From assembly GCA_018873225.1 (NCBI GenBank), contig JAEILZ010000003.1, positions 4,464,001-4,528,000 on the forward strand: a stretch of DNA of 64,000 bases. Direction: 5' to 3'. Within the stretch, counting starts at the first letter, position 1, and each line of letters starts with the position of its first letter. The DNA comes from [Phialemoniopsis] sp. UDSM-2020. Lineage: Eukaryota; Ascomycota; Sordariomycetes; Thyridiales; Thyridiaceae. Both the position numbers and the translations under genes were made by a program. Below, one piece after another: positions 23,310 to 33,992 of this stretch. A model generated the notes under the pieces. It saw nothing but the letters and a program-made list of their open reading frames with translations, did not search any database and was not told the origin of the DNA.

Positions 23310-26300
23310 ATGGACTCAGAAAACGGAGTATGTGCTCTCATATTGCGCAGGTACATGCTTGGTAGGATGTCAATACTGACCCAGCCTTTGTCAACACAGG
23401 TTGCCCGCTCAAGACTCAAGCCACCTGCAATCAAGACTGCTTCGGCCCTTCAAGAAGTCACAGATTCCCAGAACAATGCTAGAACACAGGCATCTCTATT
23501 GCCCACTGGCATTGCTGGCCTGAAGCGCCAATACCCCGATCCGGGTAAGTAGCTTGTTGACGTATGCAAGGCAATTGTCCACCAAGCGTATGCTAATGTA
23601 CGACCCAGCAGTCCGACTGCCCGAACCAAAACGTAAGACGACGACCGATCGAGCAGGAGACTTTGGCGCGCGCTCGATCGCCGGCCCGAACGCCAGGACC
23701 GCGCCGAAGGGCATGAGCCTTGCTAACCTCAACAACCCCGGCGCTGCCCATTCGCGCCAGCTGTCCAATGCTTCCCGACCATATTCGACGATGACGACGA
23801 CGACCAATCATGGCAGGAGTGTCGGCCCCGGCATCGCGCGTCCCCTCACATCCCATGGCGAGAGACAGCAATCCTTCAGCAAGTCTACGACCGGCAGACC
23901 CCGATCGACTACGCGCGGGAGACCGGTGACGGCGATGGGCAACCGTGCCGTGGAGGACGAGCCGGAAACTATCGGGAAACAGCAAAATGGTATGATGCCA
24001 CCACCAAGTTTTATTCCTCAGTCTCAGCGCTCCAGCACCGGACCTCTCAGGAGGTCCATGTTTTCTCAGTCTCTTCCTTCTTCAATGTCAATGCACCAGA
24101 ATCCCAGAAAAAGCTCCCTCGCAAGTTTGACCGGCCAGTTCAGCCGCCTACACATCAATGAACAACAGGCAGATGAGACATCTGCCCCTGGATAGCAAGT
24201 GATTCCAGTAAAGAACAACAAGGTACAGTCGGAGGAAGCAGACCCCTTTCTCGACAACGTCACCGTGCGCTCAAAGCGAGTCGAGGAGGCAGAAAAACAG
24301 CCTTCTCCCAGCGAAGAAGAGAGTCATCCAAGCATAGTAATACCACCTCCCACGACACCTGCTCCAAAAGTCAGGAAGGTCATGTATGACCTTGAAACAG
24401 CAATCACTGGATTGACCCCCAGGGATATTTCTGCATCTCCATCTCCCACAAAGTCAAAACAACCGTTTCTTACTAAGGAATCTAACACACGTGGCTTTAC
24501 AGCATGGGACGTCGACGAACGCTTGCACGAGGTCGAAGCTCAATTCAAGGCGATGAAGGAGGTCATGCACGGATCCCTGACCGACAGAAAGGCTATGGAG
24601 GAGGTCATCGAACTTGCCAAGACGAGAGGTGAGTAAAGTCAAACCTATAATTGACGTTCGTACTGTGGCTAATGGGTCCTCAGCGAACGACATGGAGCGC
24701 GAACGTAACGACCTGAACCAAAAATACTCATCTCTGCAATCGGAGATGGACCAGAAGCTCTCCTCTCTGCAAATGGAGGTGAATGATTTAAGACATCAAA
24801 ACCACTCACTAACACTAGACCTCGAGTCGGAACGGAGGAGTCATCAGTTCGACCTGGAAGGAAAGAGCCGGGAACACCAGCATGAGCTAAATGAGCTTCG
24901 GAGAGAACTTAAGGACGAGACTGAACGAGCTCAGAGGGACCACCGCGAAGCCCTGGAAGCCCTGGAGAGACACTACCGTGCCGAGTTGGAAGACGAGAGG
25001 AGCCAAAAGTCCAAAGAAGTGGACGCTTTGCGGACAAGACTCGACTCGGAACAGCAGGACCTGCATGTGACCTTGCAGGGCAAAGACCGTGAAATGCAGC
25101 TTGTGCAAAGTCAGCTTGAGATGCTCAAGCGCGATCTCGAGCAGGAACAGGCCGCCAAGAAGAGCCTCCAGCAAAAGTTCGCCGAGCTATCCACGACCAA
25201 CATGACGTTGGAAGACCGCGGCCGTGCTCTCCGCGCTCAAATTGACTTCCTGGAATCGGACAGCAAGCAGCAATCCGACTCCTTCGCCAGCATGGAGGCC
25301 AGGCTGCAGGAGGCTCTCAAGATCGCCGAGGAAGCGCGTCAGAAGCTCATCAAGGAAGAGACTGAGCGACGAGTGCTGTTCAACAAATACCAGGAGCTCA
25401 AGGGCAACATCCGAGTTATGTGCCGTGTGAGGCCAGTACTTGACAACTCCGAGGGTGACGAAGCCAAGCTCCTGTTCCCCGATCTGAAGACGTCTGCTCA
25501 AATCGACGTGACCGGACCGGAGGAGAAGAGCAGCCTCGGTGTTGTCAGCCGAAAGACCATCCCTTTCGAATTCGATCGCGTGTTTACACCTTCCGTCCAA
25601 AACGAGGACGTCTTCGGCGAGATTTCGCAGCTCGTCCAGAGTGCCCTCGACGGCTACAACGTGTGCATCTTCTGCTATGGCCAAACAGGCTCAGGAAAGA
25701 CATACACCATGTCTTCTCAGGACGGTATGATTCCAAGGGCCACGCACATGATCTACGACACCATCACCCAGCTCAAGGAGAAGTCATGGTCCTACACGAT
25801 GGAGGGAAGCTTCGTCGAGGTGTACAACGAGGAGCTCAACGACCTGCTCACGTCTAGCAGAGAATCCGACCCCAAGAAGAAGCTCGAGATCAGGCACGAC
25901 GATGCCCGAAAGTCGACGACCGTCGTCAACTGCAAGACCGTGCGGCTTAATTCGCCCGATATGGTCGAGACGATGCTGTCGCAAGCGCAAAACAACCGGT
26001 CAGTGGCCGCGACTAAGGCCAACGAGCGATCGTCACGGTCGCACTCGGTCTTCATTCTGAAGCTCATTGGAGAGAACTCGGCCACGGGGGAGCGCTGCGA
26101 GGGCACGCTCAACCTGGTCGACTTGGCGGGTTCGGAGCGGCTCAAGCACTCGCAGGCCGAGGGCGACCGCATGAAGGAGACGCAAAACATCAACAAGAGC
26201 CTTGCGTGCTTGGGCGACGTCATCGAGGCGCTGGGTCGCGGATCAGGACACATCCCCTACCGCAACTCGAAGCTCACGCACCTGCTTCAGTACTCGCTGG

Positions 26301-26502
26301 GAGGTAACTCCAAGACGCTCATGTTTGTCATGGTGAGCCCGCTCGAGGCGCACTTGAAGGAGACGATTACGAGCTTGAGATTTGCTACAAAGGTGAGTAA
26401 CTGCCCCTAAGATCGTGCATGAACGAGAGACTAACGGTGACGCTCTAGGTCCACAACACGCATATCGGGACAGCCAAGTCAACGAAGAAGCTCAAGGAGT
26501 AG
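23310..26502 (+). CDS. klpA: C-terminal-motor kinesin-14 (KlpA/Kar3 type), with an in-frame TAG
   Basis: Microtubule motor of the kinesin-14 class, acting in spindle assembly and balance. Exons are 23310-23327, 23400-23544, 23612-24628, 24684-26392 and 26449-26502. The phases join cleanly for about 980 codons. Order: a Ser/Arg-rich disordered tail (residues about 1-420), coiled coil (about 430-690, Glu/Gln/Leu-rich), neck, then the motor domain at the C terminus with GQTGSGKTYT (P-loop), NERSSRSHS (switch I) and LVDLAGSERL (switch II). It ends FATKVHNTHIGTAKSTKK after the last intron, as in KlpA. Odd: TAG at 24193-24195 interrupts the tail frame. A 75- or 84-bp intron from a weak donor at 24125 would remove it without shifting the frame; otherwise it is a nonsense codon or sequence error. 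Confidence 0.88.
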
Positions 26503-27159
26503 CGGACTGTGGCTCGATGAGATTTTGATGTTCATTTCTTTTTTTAGAAGGCGCCACGCTTAATGATACCAACGAAAGTGTATTTTCGAAACATTTCTCC
26601 CGCGTGCCTACACGGTTTATCCTGGATCTTGGCTGGCAAGACCTTGGCCCCGAGGTTGCTGGCCGTCTTCTCCTCTCCTCCAGGACTGAGTTGTAGTGGT
26701 TCTTTTTATACATTTATTGTGGGAATGGGAGTTGGATGGCGTTGGAAGGACAGACTTTTGGCTGAATTCTGTTCCGTGTGCGTAGTATTGTCTATCTAGG
26801 TATCCGCGAGGGAATTGACAACGTTGTATATGGAGAAGGTGTCGCCCTCGGCTGTCTGCTCGTCGGGTGTGATACGACCGAATATCTGCTTTGTTGGTTA
26901 GCCGATTCTCTAGGTTGATTAAACCTTTGTGTCTACCACGGTATGACTGGAGTGGCGAGCTTGTGCTTTCCATCAGCTGTTATTTTTGGGAAGCCTTCTC
27001 TCGGTACCACTGTCCAATATTCTTTGCGGAGAGCCTCTTCTTCCCCCCGGCCGCATCCGCTCTCGTCATCCTGAACACCCCAAAACAGCATAATCGCATG
27101 AAAAAAAGTCTACAGATTGAACTGGCGATCTCAGGCTCAGGTAGAATTTCACTAACAGC
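26503..27159. other. Intergenic region before the F-box array
   Basis: About 650 bp of kinesin 3' region and promoter of the first F-box gene. No gene or clear motif was seen. Confidence 0.6.
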
Positions 27160-28593
27160 ATGTCTAAACACGACTCAATCACCCCTAGAGAGACGAAGGA
27201 TCTCGTGCTTCGTACCCAACTTCGCGGACCCGGGGATCCTACCACGCCGCGGACAACAACCTCCTACCCCGATGGCTTTCCACTGGCCGGTGCCGACAAT
27301 GCCAGAAATGATGCCACTCAGAGCCCTCAACCAGGGATTCAGCGTCCTTCAGTCTCTGCTGATGCGGAACCCGAGAGACCTTGCTTCTTGACGCGGCTGC
27401 CACGAGAAGTGCTGCTCAACATCATGTTACGACTGACCCCCGAGGAATTCCTCCTCCTCCGGCTGACCTCGAACGCAACCTCGAACGCATTACAGCTATC
27501 AAGCGACGAACGATACGGGATGTTCAAGCACCTCAACCGTTGCGACGTCCGTCTGGTCCGGGAGCGCCTTCGGCCGGGCCGGTTCTGCAAGGCGTGCCTG
27601 GACGCCCGGGCCAGCGGGCTCGTGCCCGCGAGGAAGAAGAAACTGCTACACTCAATGCTCTTTTGCTCGGCGTGTCACACCAAGCACTGCTTGTTGCTGT
27701 TCTCGCCCGCGCAGCGACTGCTGTCGTCTTCAGACCGGATCTGCATCGGCCACGAGGGCAGGGTCCGGCTCTGTCCTCACCGGTCGATCAGGTGGACCGA
27801 TGTCGAGAAGTGGAAGCGGGACGCACCCTGGCACTTCTCAGCGTATCGGCGGCCGCCGGAGGCAGAACGGTGTTCCGAGTGTACTCGGTTAGGTCACGAA
27901 GTCAAGGCGTTCACGTCACTTGCATGGGAGACGCAGCCCGACTCGGACGACGTGGTGGTTACGCCCCTTCGCGTGGCCGAGACAGAGATGAAGACCACCG
28001 TCAGGCTCTTCCGGATCGGCGAGGACGAGGACATCGACTTTGCTCGTCTGAAGTCTCTGTTCCGCGCTGCCGTGGACGGGGGCGTCTTTGACGGCTTGTT
28101 CTGCCCGCACGTCCTCGCGGCGCGCGGCGACAGGCTGCTGACGCCGCTTGGTGGTTCCCACTGCGTGTGCTTCGGCATGGCACCGGGTCATGAGGCGTTC
28201 ATCTCGAAATGCTGGGAGCCCTATTGCTGTGCTATGTATCGACGAGACCACACGCCGCCCTCCGATCCGGGGTTCTTGCGCTACTACTCCGGCGCGCCGG
28301 AGTACCACTCCTACAGGTGCCGGGTGTGCAACATCGAGTATGGCTGGTCCCGAGAGGAGGGGAACGACGACGAGGACTGGATCGCCATCACGTGTAGGCG
28401 CGAGCTCGACGTCTCTGAGGGGCCGAGCGGGTCAGGGTGGGTGCGGATGTTGGATCCGGAGTGTCTTGGGCTAAAGGACGACGAGGAGGATTGTCGTGTA
28501 ATGTGGTGCGATGAGGAAGGGTGCGCTACGCGGGAGGGGTGGGCTCGGTACGGGAGGCTTGTGACGGAGGCTTTTGGGGCGGACAGTTTTTGA
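27160..28593 (+). CDS. F-box protein with conserved Cys clusters, array member 1
   Basis: A single-exon gene of 477 residues. A disordered N terminus (about 1-75) precedes an F-box-like segment, LTRLPREVLLNIMLRL (about 78-115), which in this fold docks Skp1 of SCF ubiquitin ligases. Cys/His pairs follow: FCKAC, CSAC, CIGHEG...CPH, CSEC. A second cluster near the C terminus has CC, CRVC and WCDEEGCATREGW. The spacing suggests two zinc-binding modules, possibly for substrate recognition (inference). It is the most diverged of three head-to-tail relatives (27160, 29546, 32298) and lacks the KRPA/PAKR repeats and acidic tail of member 2. Substrate unknown. Confidence 0.8.
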   Translation: MSKHDSITPRETKDLVLRTQLRGPGDPTTPRTTTSYPDGFPLAGADNARNDATQSPQPGIQRPSVSADAEPERPCFLTRLPREVLLNIMLRLTPEEFLLLRLTSNATSNALQLSSDERYGMFKHLNRCDVRLVRERLRPGRFCKACLDARASGLVPARKKKLLHSMLFCSACHTKHCLLLFSPAQRLLSSSDRICIGHEGRVRLCPHRSIRWTDVEKWKRDAPWHFSAYRRPPEAERCSECTRLGHEVKAFTSLAWETQPDSDDVVVTPLRVAETEMKTTVRLFRIGEDEDIDFARLKSLFRAAVDGGVFDGLFCPHVLAARGDRLLTPLGGSHCVCFGMAPGHEAFISKCWEPYCCAMYRRDHTPPSDPGFLRYYSGAPEYHSYRCRVCNIEYGWSREEGNDDEDWIAITCRRELDVSEGPSGSGWVRMLDPECLGLKDDEEDCRVMWCDEEGCATREGWARYGRLVTEAFGADSF

Positions 28594-29545
28594 ATATTGA
28601 GTGAGGTCTTGGCTTTGAGGCGTGCAAGGGATGGAGGTCCATGGTAGGGGCCCGGGAAAGGGACAAAGGCAAGGCCTTTACCAGAAGACCGATGAAATAG
28701 AGTTCCAGACTTAGTAGATCATAGAGCACCGCATTGTTCGTATACAAAGGATCTTAGCAAAGCATGGCCATTATCTGCTCTAGACACTTCAGCCTTTAAG
28801 TTGAAAGTCAGAAGCTGATACCAGTTCCCCGACTGATGTATATAGCAGAAGACATTGAACTTTCCACCCTTCCAATCCGAATAACTTCTGTCAACTTTAG
28901 TCTCTGAGGAAGAGACAACCAACGCCCGACACAGTAGTACAGCCAGCATAGTCTATACGACACAATAAACACAAGACCCATGTGCAAAAGAACCGTGTCC
29001 AGTACTTGAAAACATAGTATGGTATCTCATTCGCTTATAGATTGATCATTGGACAACAAGAGATTGGTGACTCAACCTCCCTCTCACGGCGCACCCTAGC
29101 GACTTGACTTGTGCCATTAACCTGGAGTACATTGTCACTTCATTCTCACTTTACTTTTACTTCACCTTTCCAATAAAATAAAGAGTCTTTACTTCAATAG
29201 ATTTGAACAATAGCAAAGTGACTGTGCCCAATCTGAGAGCCTTTAAATATCGATCTCCTCCTGAGCTTCCTCCGTTTGTTCCCTTTTTCCTACCACACAC
29301 ACACACACACCCAGCAGTTTATTGGCAGATGTCTTCGCACCACACTTCTACCTTGACTGCTTCAACCTCAATACTATCTTTCTGAGTATCTGACCGACTT
29401 GTCAGCAACTTGTTGTTTTACTCGAGACGGCAGAGATACTTGTTACAAACCACCTTCTTCAAGACACCCTCACCCTTTATCGAAACCATTACCTCTTCCT
29501 TTACCTTTGCCAGAGACTTCATCTTGGCCTTCACCTTCCGCAAAG
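28594..29545. other. Intergenic region and 5' UTR of F-box gene 2
   Basis: About 950 bp without a supported gene. It includes a (CA)n run near 29295 and a pyrimidine-rich leader before the ATG at 29546. An open frame continues upstream to 29399, but its sequence is Ser/Pro/Leu-rich and unlike the relatives, so it is probably leader. Confidence 0.6.
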
Positions 29546-31420
29546 ATGGGCGCCAACCAGAGTATGCAGAGGCTCGTTGCGCACGACGGCGTTTACCCTC
29601 TGCCCAGCGGTACCACGACCAACAAGCGGCCTGCCATCGACGACGGCAAGTCCCTCGAGCTTCCACCGGCCAAGCGACGCCGCCTCGAAGAGCCCACTAC
29701 ACATAAGGACGACTGCACCGGAGCCTGCACCGCTCACGGCAGCAAGCGAAGTCTTTCCGATTCCGATAACGAAGATGGTCTCCCCCCGGCCAAGCGTTCT
29801 CGTATGGACAAGTCCCCAGAAGTTGAACCAGTCCCAGGCGAACAGCCCAGCAAGACCTTGCTTGACTTGCCCCAAGAGATCCTCTACACCGTCATGAAGA
29901 AACTGGACGCCGAATCTCTATTTCTCTTACAGAGAACCTCACGGACATTCTTCCACATGTCATTCGATCAAGCTTTCAGCAGCCACTTTCACTCAATTCC
30001 TGATGTCGTGTCAGACCTTCCGACCTGGGACGAGCACCAACCGAACTTTGACAAAGACGCAGTAGCCAAAGTAATCCAGGCTGAGCGTCTTTGCAAGCCA
30101 TGCTTGAAATTCCGAACTGTTGCCAACGTCAAGGAGTTGAAGGAGACGCTTGTAGAGACACTACTATATTGCTCGAAGTGCAAGAGACGACACAGTCAAC
30201 TCTTGTTCTCGGCCCAGGAACGCGTCAAGCCAGCGCAGAAGAGGATGTGCATTGGTCACGAGGGCTGTATTGCACTCTGTCCTCATCGTCATATCGCATG
30301 GTCATTCATCGAGCAGCTCAAAGCGATGAATTGCGACAAGCCTCTCCTGTTGGGCGAGTGCAAGGAATGCGACCCTAACCTGATTGCCGAACAGTCTACT
30401 ACTTGGCATCAAAACAACCCATTTACTTCGAACACAGCAGGCTTTGTGTCCGTCAGCCAAAAGATTCGCGTCTTCCGCTACAGCGAACATCAACCGATCG
30501 ACCTGGACACTTTGAAGAACCTGTGGCGCTCGTTCCCCCGAAAGAGCGAGCTCGAGGGGGTTGTCTGCCCGCACATCGACCTGGAGAGCGACCAGCTCCT
30601 CCAGACTTTCGGCGGCCAGAAATGCGCTTGTCTGGGTAAGCCGATCGATCACAAGGAGCACGATTTCGATTCTATCTGTTGTGCTTGCCTGAACAACGCC
30701 AACAACAGCGCGGGAAAGTTCCTTGCCAACCACGGATACCACTCTTTCTGGTGCCATATTTGCAGGGCGCAATACCTGTGGAGAAGGTATGGTGATTGGA
30801 TCACACTGGAGAGCAGTCGATCCATCGGCACGGAGAAGCCGTCAGACGCTTCCTACATTGACGCTCTGTATCCCTACTCCTTCTCCGTCACGGAGGACGA
30901 CGAAGCTCAGCATGTCCTCTGGTGTCCGGACACGACGTGCGCGACTAGAGAGAGATGGACTATCCTGTCCAAGTACTTGTCCAAGGCAGCAATCAAAGAA
31001 TACTTGATGCCAGACGACTCTGAGTCGTCGTCCGACTCATCCCAATCAGACGGCGACGATTCAAGTGGCGACACTCCCGAGGACAACTCATCGGAAGAAC
31101 ATTCGTCGGAGCCGGACGAGGGCTCGTCACCGTCGGATGCGAGTTCGTCATCACCAGCGGATGAGGACACCATGGACGAAGAAGACTCAGACGACCACGA
31201 TTCGGACATCTCCGATGAGGAAGACTCGGACGAGCATATCACGGAGGAACGTGACTCTGCTGAAAACAATGTGCACGAGTACGAGCCGGAGGACTACGCT
31301 CTGGACGGGCTTGATGAAGATGAGGATGACTTCAACCCATATGGCCGGGACTGGGTTGTTGAAAACCCGTGGGGCGGTGAGAAGGAATCCGAAGAGTACC
31401 GGAACAGCGAGGAAGGCTAG
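29546..31420 (+). CDS. F-box protein with Cys clusters and acidic tail, array member 2
   Basis: A single-exon gene of 624 residues from the chosen ATG (MGANQSMQ). The start is picked because member 3 has a matching MGAHLSLE; MGxxxS could also be N-myristoylated (inference). Two copies of a KR(P/S)...LPPAKRxR motif (about 27-45 and 67-86) look like nuclear localisation signals. The F-box (LLDLPQEILYTVMKKL) follows at about 110-150. The Cys clusters match member 1: LCKPC, CSKC, CIGHEG...CPH, CKEC, then CCAC, CHIC and WCPDTTCATRERW. The last 120 residues are an extreme Asp/Glu/Ser tail, suggesting binding to basic partners. Predicted SCF substrate receptor; target unknown. Confidence 0.8.
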   Translation: MGANQSMQRLVAHDGVYPLPSGTTTNKRPAIDDGKSLELPPAKRRRLEEPTTHKDDCTGACTAHGSKRSLSDSDNEDGLPPAKRSRMDKSPEVEPVPGEQPSKTLLDLPQEILYTVMKKLDAESLFLLQRTSRTFFHMSFDQAFSSHFHSIPDVVSDLPTWDEHQPNFDKDAVAKVIQAERLCKPCLKFRTVANVKELKETLVETLLYCSKCKRRHSQLLFSAQERVKPAQKRMCIGHEGCIALCPHRHIAWSFIEQLKAMNCDKPLLLGECKECDPNLIAEQSTTWHQNNPFTSNTAGFVSVSQKIRVFRYSEHQPIDLDTLKNLWRSFPRKSELEGVVCPHIDLESDQLLQTFGGQKCACLGKPIDHKEHDFDSICCACLNNANNSAGKFLANHGYHSFWCHICRAQYLWRRYGDWITLESSRSIGTEKPSDASYIDALYPYSFSVTEDDEAQHVLWCPDTTCATRERWTILSKYLSKAAIKEYLMPDDSESSSDSSQSDGDDSSGDTPEDNSSEEHSSEPDEGSSPSDASSSSPADEDTMDEEDSDDHDSDISDEEDSDEHITEERDSAENNVHEYEPEDYALDGLDEDEDDFNPYGRDWVVENPWGGEKESEEYRNSEEG

Positions 31421-32297
31421 ATTGGTTCTTTCTGGGTTAGGTTAGATGGGAGGGACTTGTGGGGTTGGGACAGCTATGGAAAGCATCGAGACATCGACTT
31501 ATTCGATGAAGGAATACCTTGTTCTTCTGGCCAGAAAGAACAGTTTTTCTGGACATGCTACATTACGGACCAGGGGCCGATCACTCAGGGTCTAAGACGT
31601 TTCATCCGCTAAGGAGTGGATTTGAGGTTCTCTGAATGGAGGCACATTGGAGTTGACGAGGCTGGGTTACATGAGGTATCCGCACCTCGCAAATGGAGAA
31701 CAATGGCGCTTCTGTTAAAGACACTAAAGAGAGCATAATTCAAAGAAGTAGGCTGGATGACATTCAGTTGAAGATGCGCTTGATTTTCTGCAGCATTGAT
31801 GGCACACGAGGTTATGGGTTGTGAGGTGGTTTCGAGTCGAGAAGCACGATGTTCACTCTCACTTCACTTTGTCAACAATAGAGGTTCGCTTCAATAATCG
31901 AACAATAGGGCTGCCAATAAGTGAATACAATAGCAGAATTGAATTTGCCGAAGTTTTCCCCTTTGAGGGTCAAGTTAAATATTTGATCCTGTCCATCCTT
32001 TTCTTCCCTTCCTCTTCTTTCCCACAACATCACCGTTCGTTTTTGACAAAAGTCACCAGCTTCGTCTCAAAGAGTTTCTTGATTCTTTCAACTATCTGGA
32101 GAAAGCTTCTGACTTTACTTAAGACGACATTCCTGCTCTATCCCTCTTGTCAACCTCTGGTTAGACACCTTCTCTTGCAAGTCCTGTTTTTCGACAACGC
32201 AGTTTCGAGTCTATATACCTCGACCTGTCCAAGATCCTCAGTGTTCTCAATTTCTCGACCTTGCCTTCTCACCGAAATTCGTTCTCGTTCAAGAGCC
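31421..32297. other. Intergenic region and leader of F-box gene 3
   Basis: About 880 bp. The frame of F-box gene 3 is open back to 31821, but this part is Phe/Ser/Leu-rich and pyrimidine-rich in DNA, more like a leader than protein. No separate gene was found. Confidence 0.55.
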
Positions 32298-33992
32298 ATG
32301 TCTATGGAAAACCCTACTACCACCGCTACACCTACTACCACCGCTGCCCCTACCACTACCACTACCCCTATCACTGCCACTACCACTACCACTACCCCTA
32401 TCACTGCCACTACCACTACCACTACTACCAGAACCATGGGTGCTCACCTGAGTCTCGAGAAACCGGCCGTGCTCGACCACGTATTCGCCCAGGCCAACGC
32501 TACCACGGTCAAGAAGCGAGCAGCCACAGACGACGAGGTCATGACCCAGCCTCATCCTGCCAAGCGCCTTCGTGCATCCCACCAGAAGAACCCGGATTTG
32601 TCTGATTGTTGCTCTGTCAAGTACAGCAACACCACGACCAAAAAGAGACCTGCTACAGATGACGACAACAGTGCCAAACTACCCCCTGCCAAGCGCCAGC
32701 GCATCAAAGGCCCAGATGAATGCCGAGAAGAGCCTCAAGCGAAAGAGACGGACGAGCGCTGCCATCTACTCGAGCTCCCACAGGAGCTGCAGCTCAAAGT
32801 CATGGATCACCTGGACACCGGAGATCTATTTGTTTTCCAGAGTTCCTGCCGACACTTCTTCCACATGACGTTTGACACCAACTTCAGCGAGCACTTCGAG
32901 GGCACCGACCAGAAGACTATGAATCCCCTATGGAAACCGCATTACACATCCCCCTTCGACAAAGACGCGGTCGCTCCGCTCATCCAGGCTGACCGATTCT
33001 GTCAACCCTGTCGACAGGCTCGCACCACCGGCATCGTGGCTGCGAGGCGAGAAGAGCTCGTCAAAAACGAACTCTGGTGCTCGACCTGCCAGGAGAACCA
33101 CTCGGAGCTGTATTTCTCGGCAGAGCAGCGTGACAAGCCTTACTTTGAGCGGACTTGCATCGGTCGGGAAGGTTCCCTCAGAATCTGCCCACACCATGTC
33201 GTGAGATGGGAATACATTGAACGGCTTAGGGAGGCGAAAGTCGGCAAGTACACCATACCGTGCGCCGAGTGCGACAAGCTGCTAGGTTCGAGAAGAAGGC
33301 CTGGACCTCTACTGAGCACCCATGTTCGTTACAACAACGGGCATTTAGATCCCAACAGTAATTGGCCCAGGGAAACCATACACATTAAGCACCAACATCG
33401 CTTGTTCTACTACAGCAAGGACAAAGAGATCAATCTGGCGGTATTGCAGTCCCTCTGGCACTCCCTGCCCAACAAGGACTTGATCCAAGCGACATTGTGC
33501 GCCCACGTGCGCCAAGATACCGACCAGCTCCTGGCGGCTTTCGGAGCTGGACGTTGTTCCTGCTTGGGTGCGACGCCGGGACATGCTGGGAAGCACGGGA
33601 ACCACTCGTTCTGCTGCGCCTGCACCGCAAAGCAACCAGGCAAGCTACTGGCTGGCTCTGGACTCCACAATTATACGTGCGAGGAGTGCTTCGCGCAATT
33701 CAGCTGGTCGAGAATCGGAGACTGGATTAGGCTTGAATGCCACAAGTCTATCTCGCTCGGTGATGGGCCTGCATCCAAGGACTGGCTGAGAGACCTGGAC
33801 CCGATGTCCTACTCGATCATGGACGACAAGTCAACGAGGCATGTCTCTTGGTGCGTCGACGAGTCCTGCGCCGCGAGAGACCGATGGGGCGTCATGACTC
33901 GCCTTATCGTAGAGGCAGCTTGGGAGATGTCGAGCAAGGAGTTTTGGCGCGAGCGTGAGGCGCAGCGTCTGGCAGAAGAAGACGACGAATGA
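32298..33992 (+). CDS. F-box protein with Cys clusters, array member 3
   Basis: A single-exon gene. From ATG 32298 it is 564 residues with a 46-residue Thr/Ala/Pro-rich head; from ATG 32436 (MGAHLSLE, matching member 2) it is 518. Both starts have acceptable context, and homology favours 32436. Two KR-A-DD...PAKRxR motifs precede the F-box (LLELPQELQLKVMDHL). Cys pairs follow in the same order as in the sisters: FCQPC, CSTC, CIGREG...CPH, CAEC, then CCAC, CEEC and WCVDESCAARDRW. It ends with a short Glu-rich tail. Members 2 and 3 share the N-terminal motif pair, so they are probably the most recent duplication. Predicted SCF adaptor; substrate unknown. Confidence 0.8.
   Translation: MSMENPTTTATPTTTAAPTTTTTPITATTTTTTPITATTTTTTTRTMGAHLSLEKPAVLDHVFAQANATTVKKRAATDDEVMTQPHPAKRLRASHQKNPDLSDCCSVKYSNTTTKKRPATDDDNSAKLPPAKRQRIKGPDECREEPQAKETDERCHLLELPQELQLKVMDHLDTGDLFVFQSSCRHFFHMTFDTNFSEHFEGTDQKTMNPLWKPHYTSPFDKDAVAPLIQADRFCQPCRQARTTGIVAARREELVKNELWCSTCQENHSELYFSAEQRDKPYFERTCIGREGSLRICPHHVVRWEYIERLREAKVGKYTIPCAECDKLLGSRRRPGPLLSTHVRYNNGHLDPNSNWPRETIHIKHQHRLFYYSKDKEINLAVLQSLWHSLPNKDLIQATLCAHVRQDTDQLLAAFGAGRCSCLGATPGHAGKHGNHSFCCACTAKQPGKLLAGSGLHNYTCEECFAQFSWSRIGDWIRLECHKSISLGDGPASKDWLRDLDPMSYSIMDDKSTRHVSWCVDESCAARDRWGVMTRLIVEAAWEMSSKEFWREREAQRLAEEDDE
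32361..32420 (+). repeat. Perfect 30-bp tandem duplication in a Thr-rich tract
   Basis: Positions 32361-32390 and 32391-32420 are identical, starting ACTACCCCTATCACTGCCAC. They lie within a longer ACT/ACC-rich tract (about 32313-32430). The unit is a multiple of three, so if translated it adds ten residues (Thr, Pro, Ile, Ala) per copy. It is a likely site of length variation. Confidence 0.9.

Noticed and set aside
29290..29312. (CA)n run as a notable element
   Set aside because: Ordinary microsatellite in a leader region.
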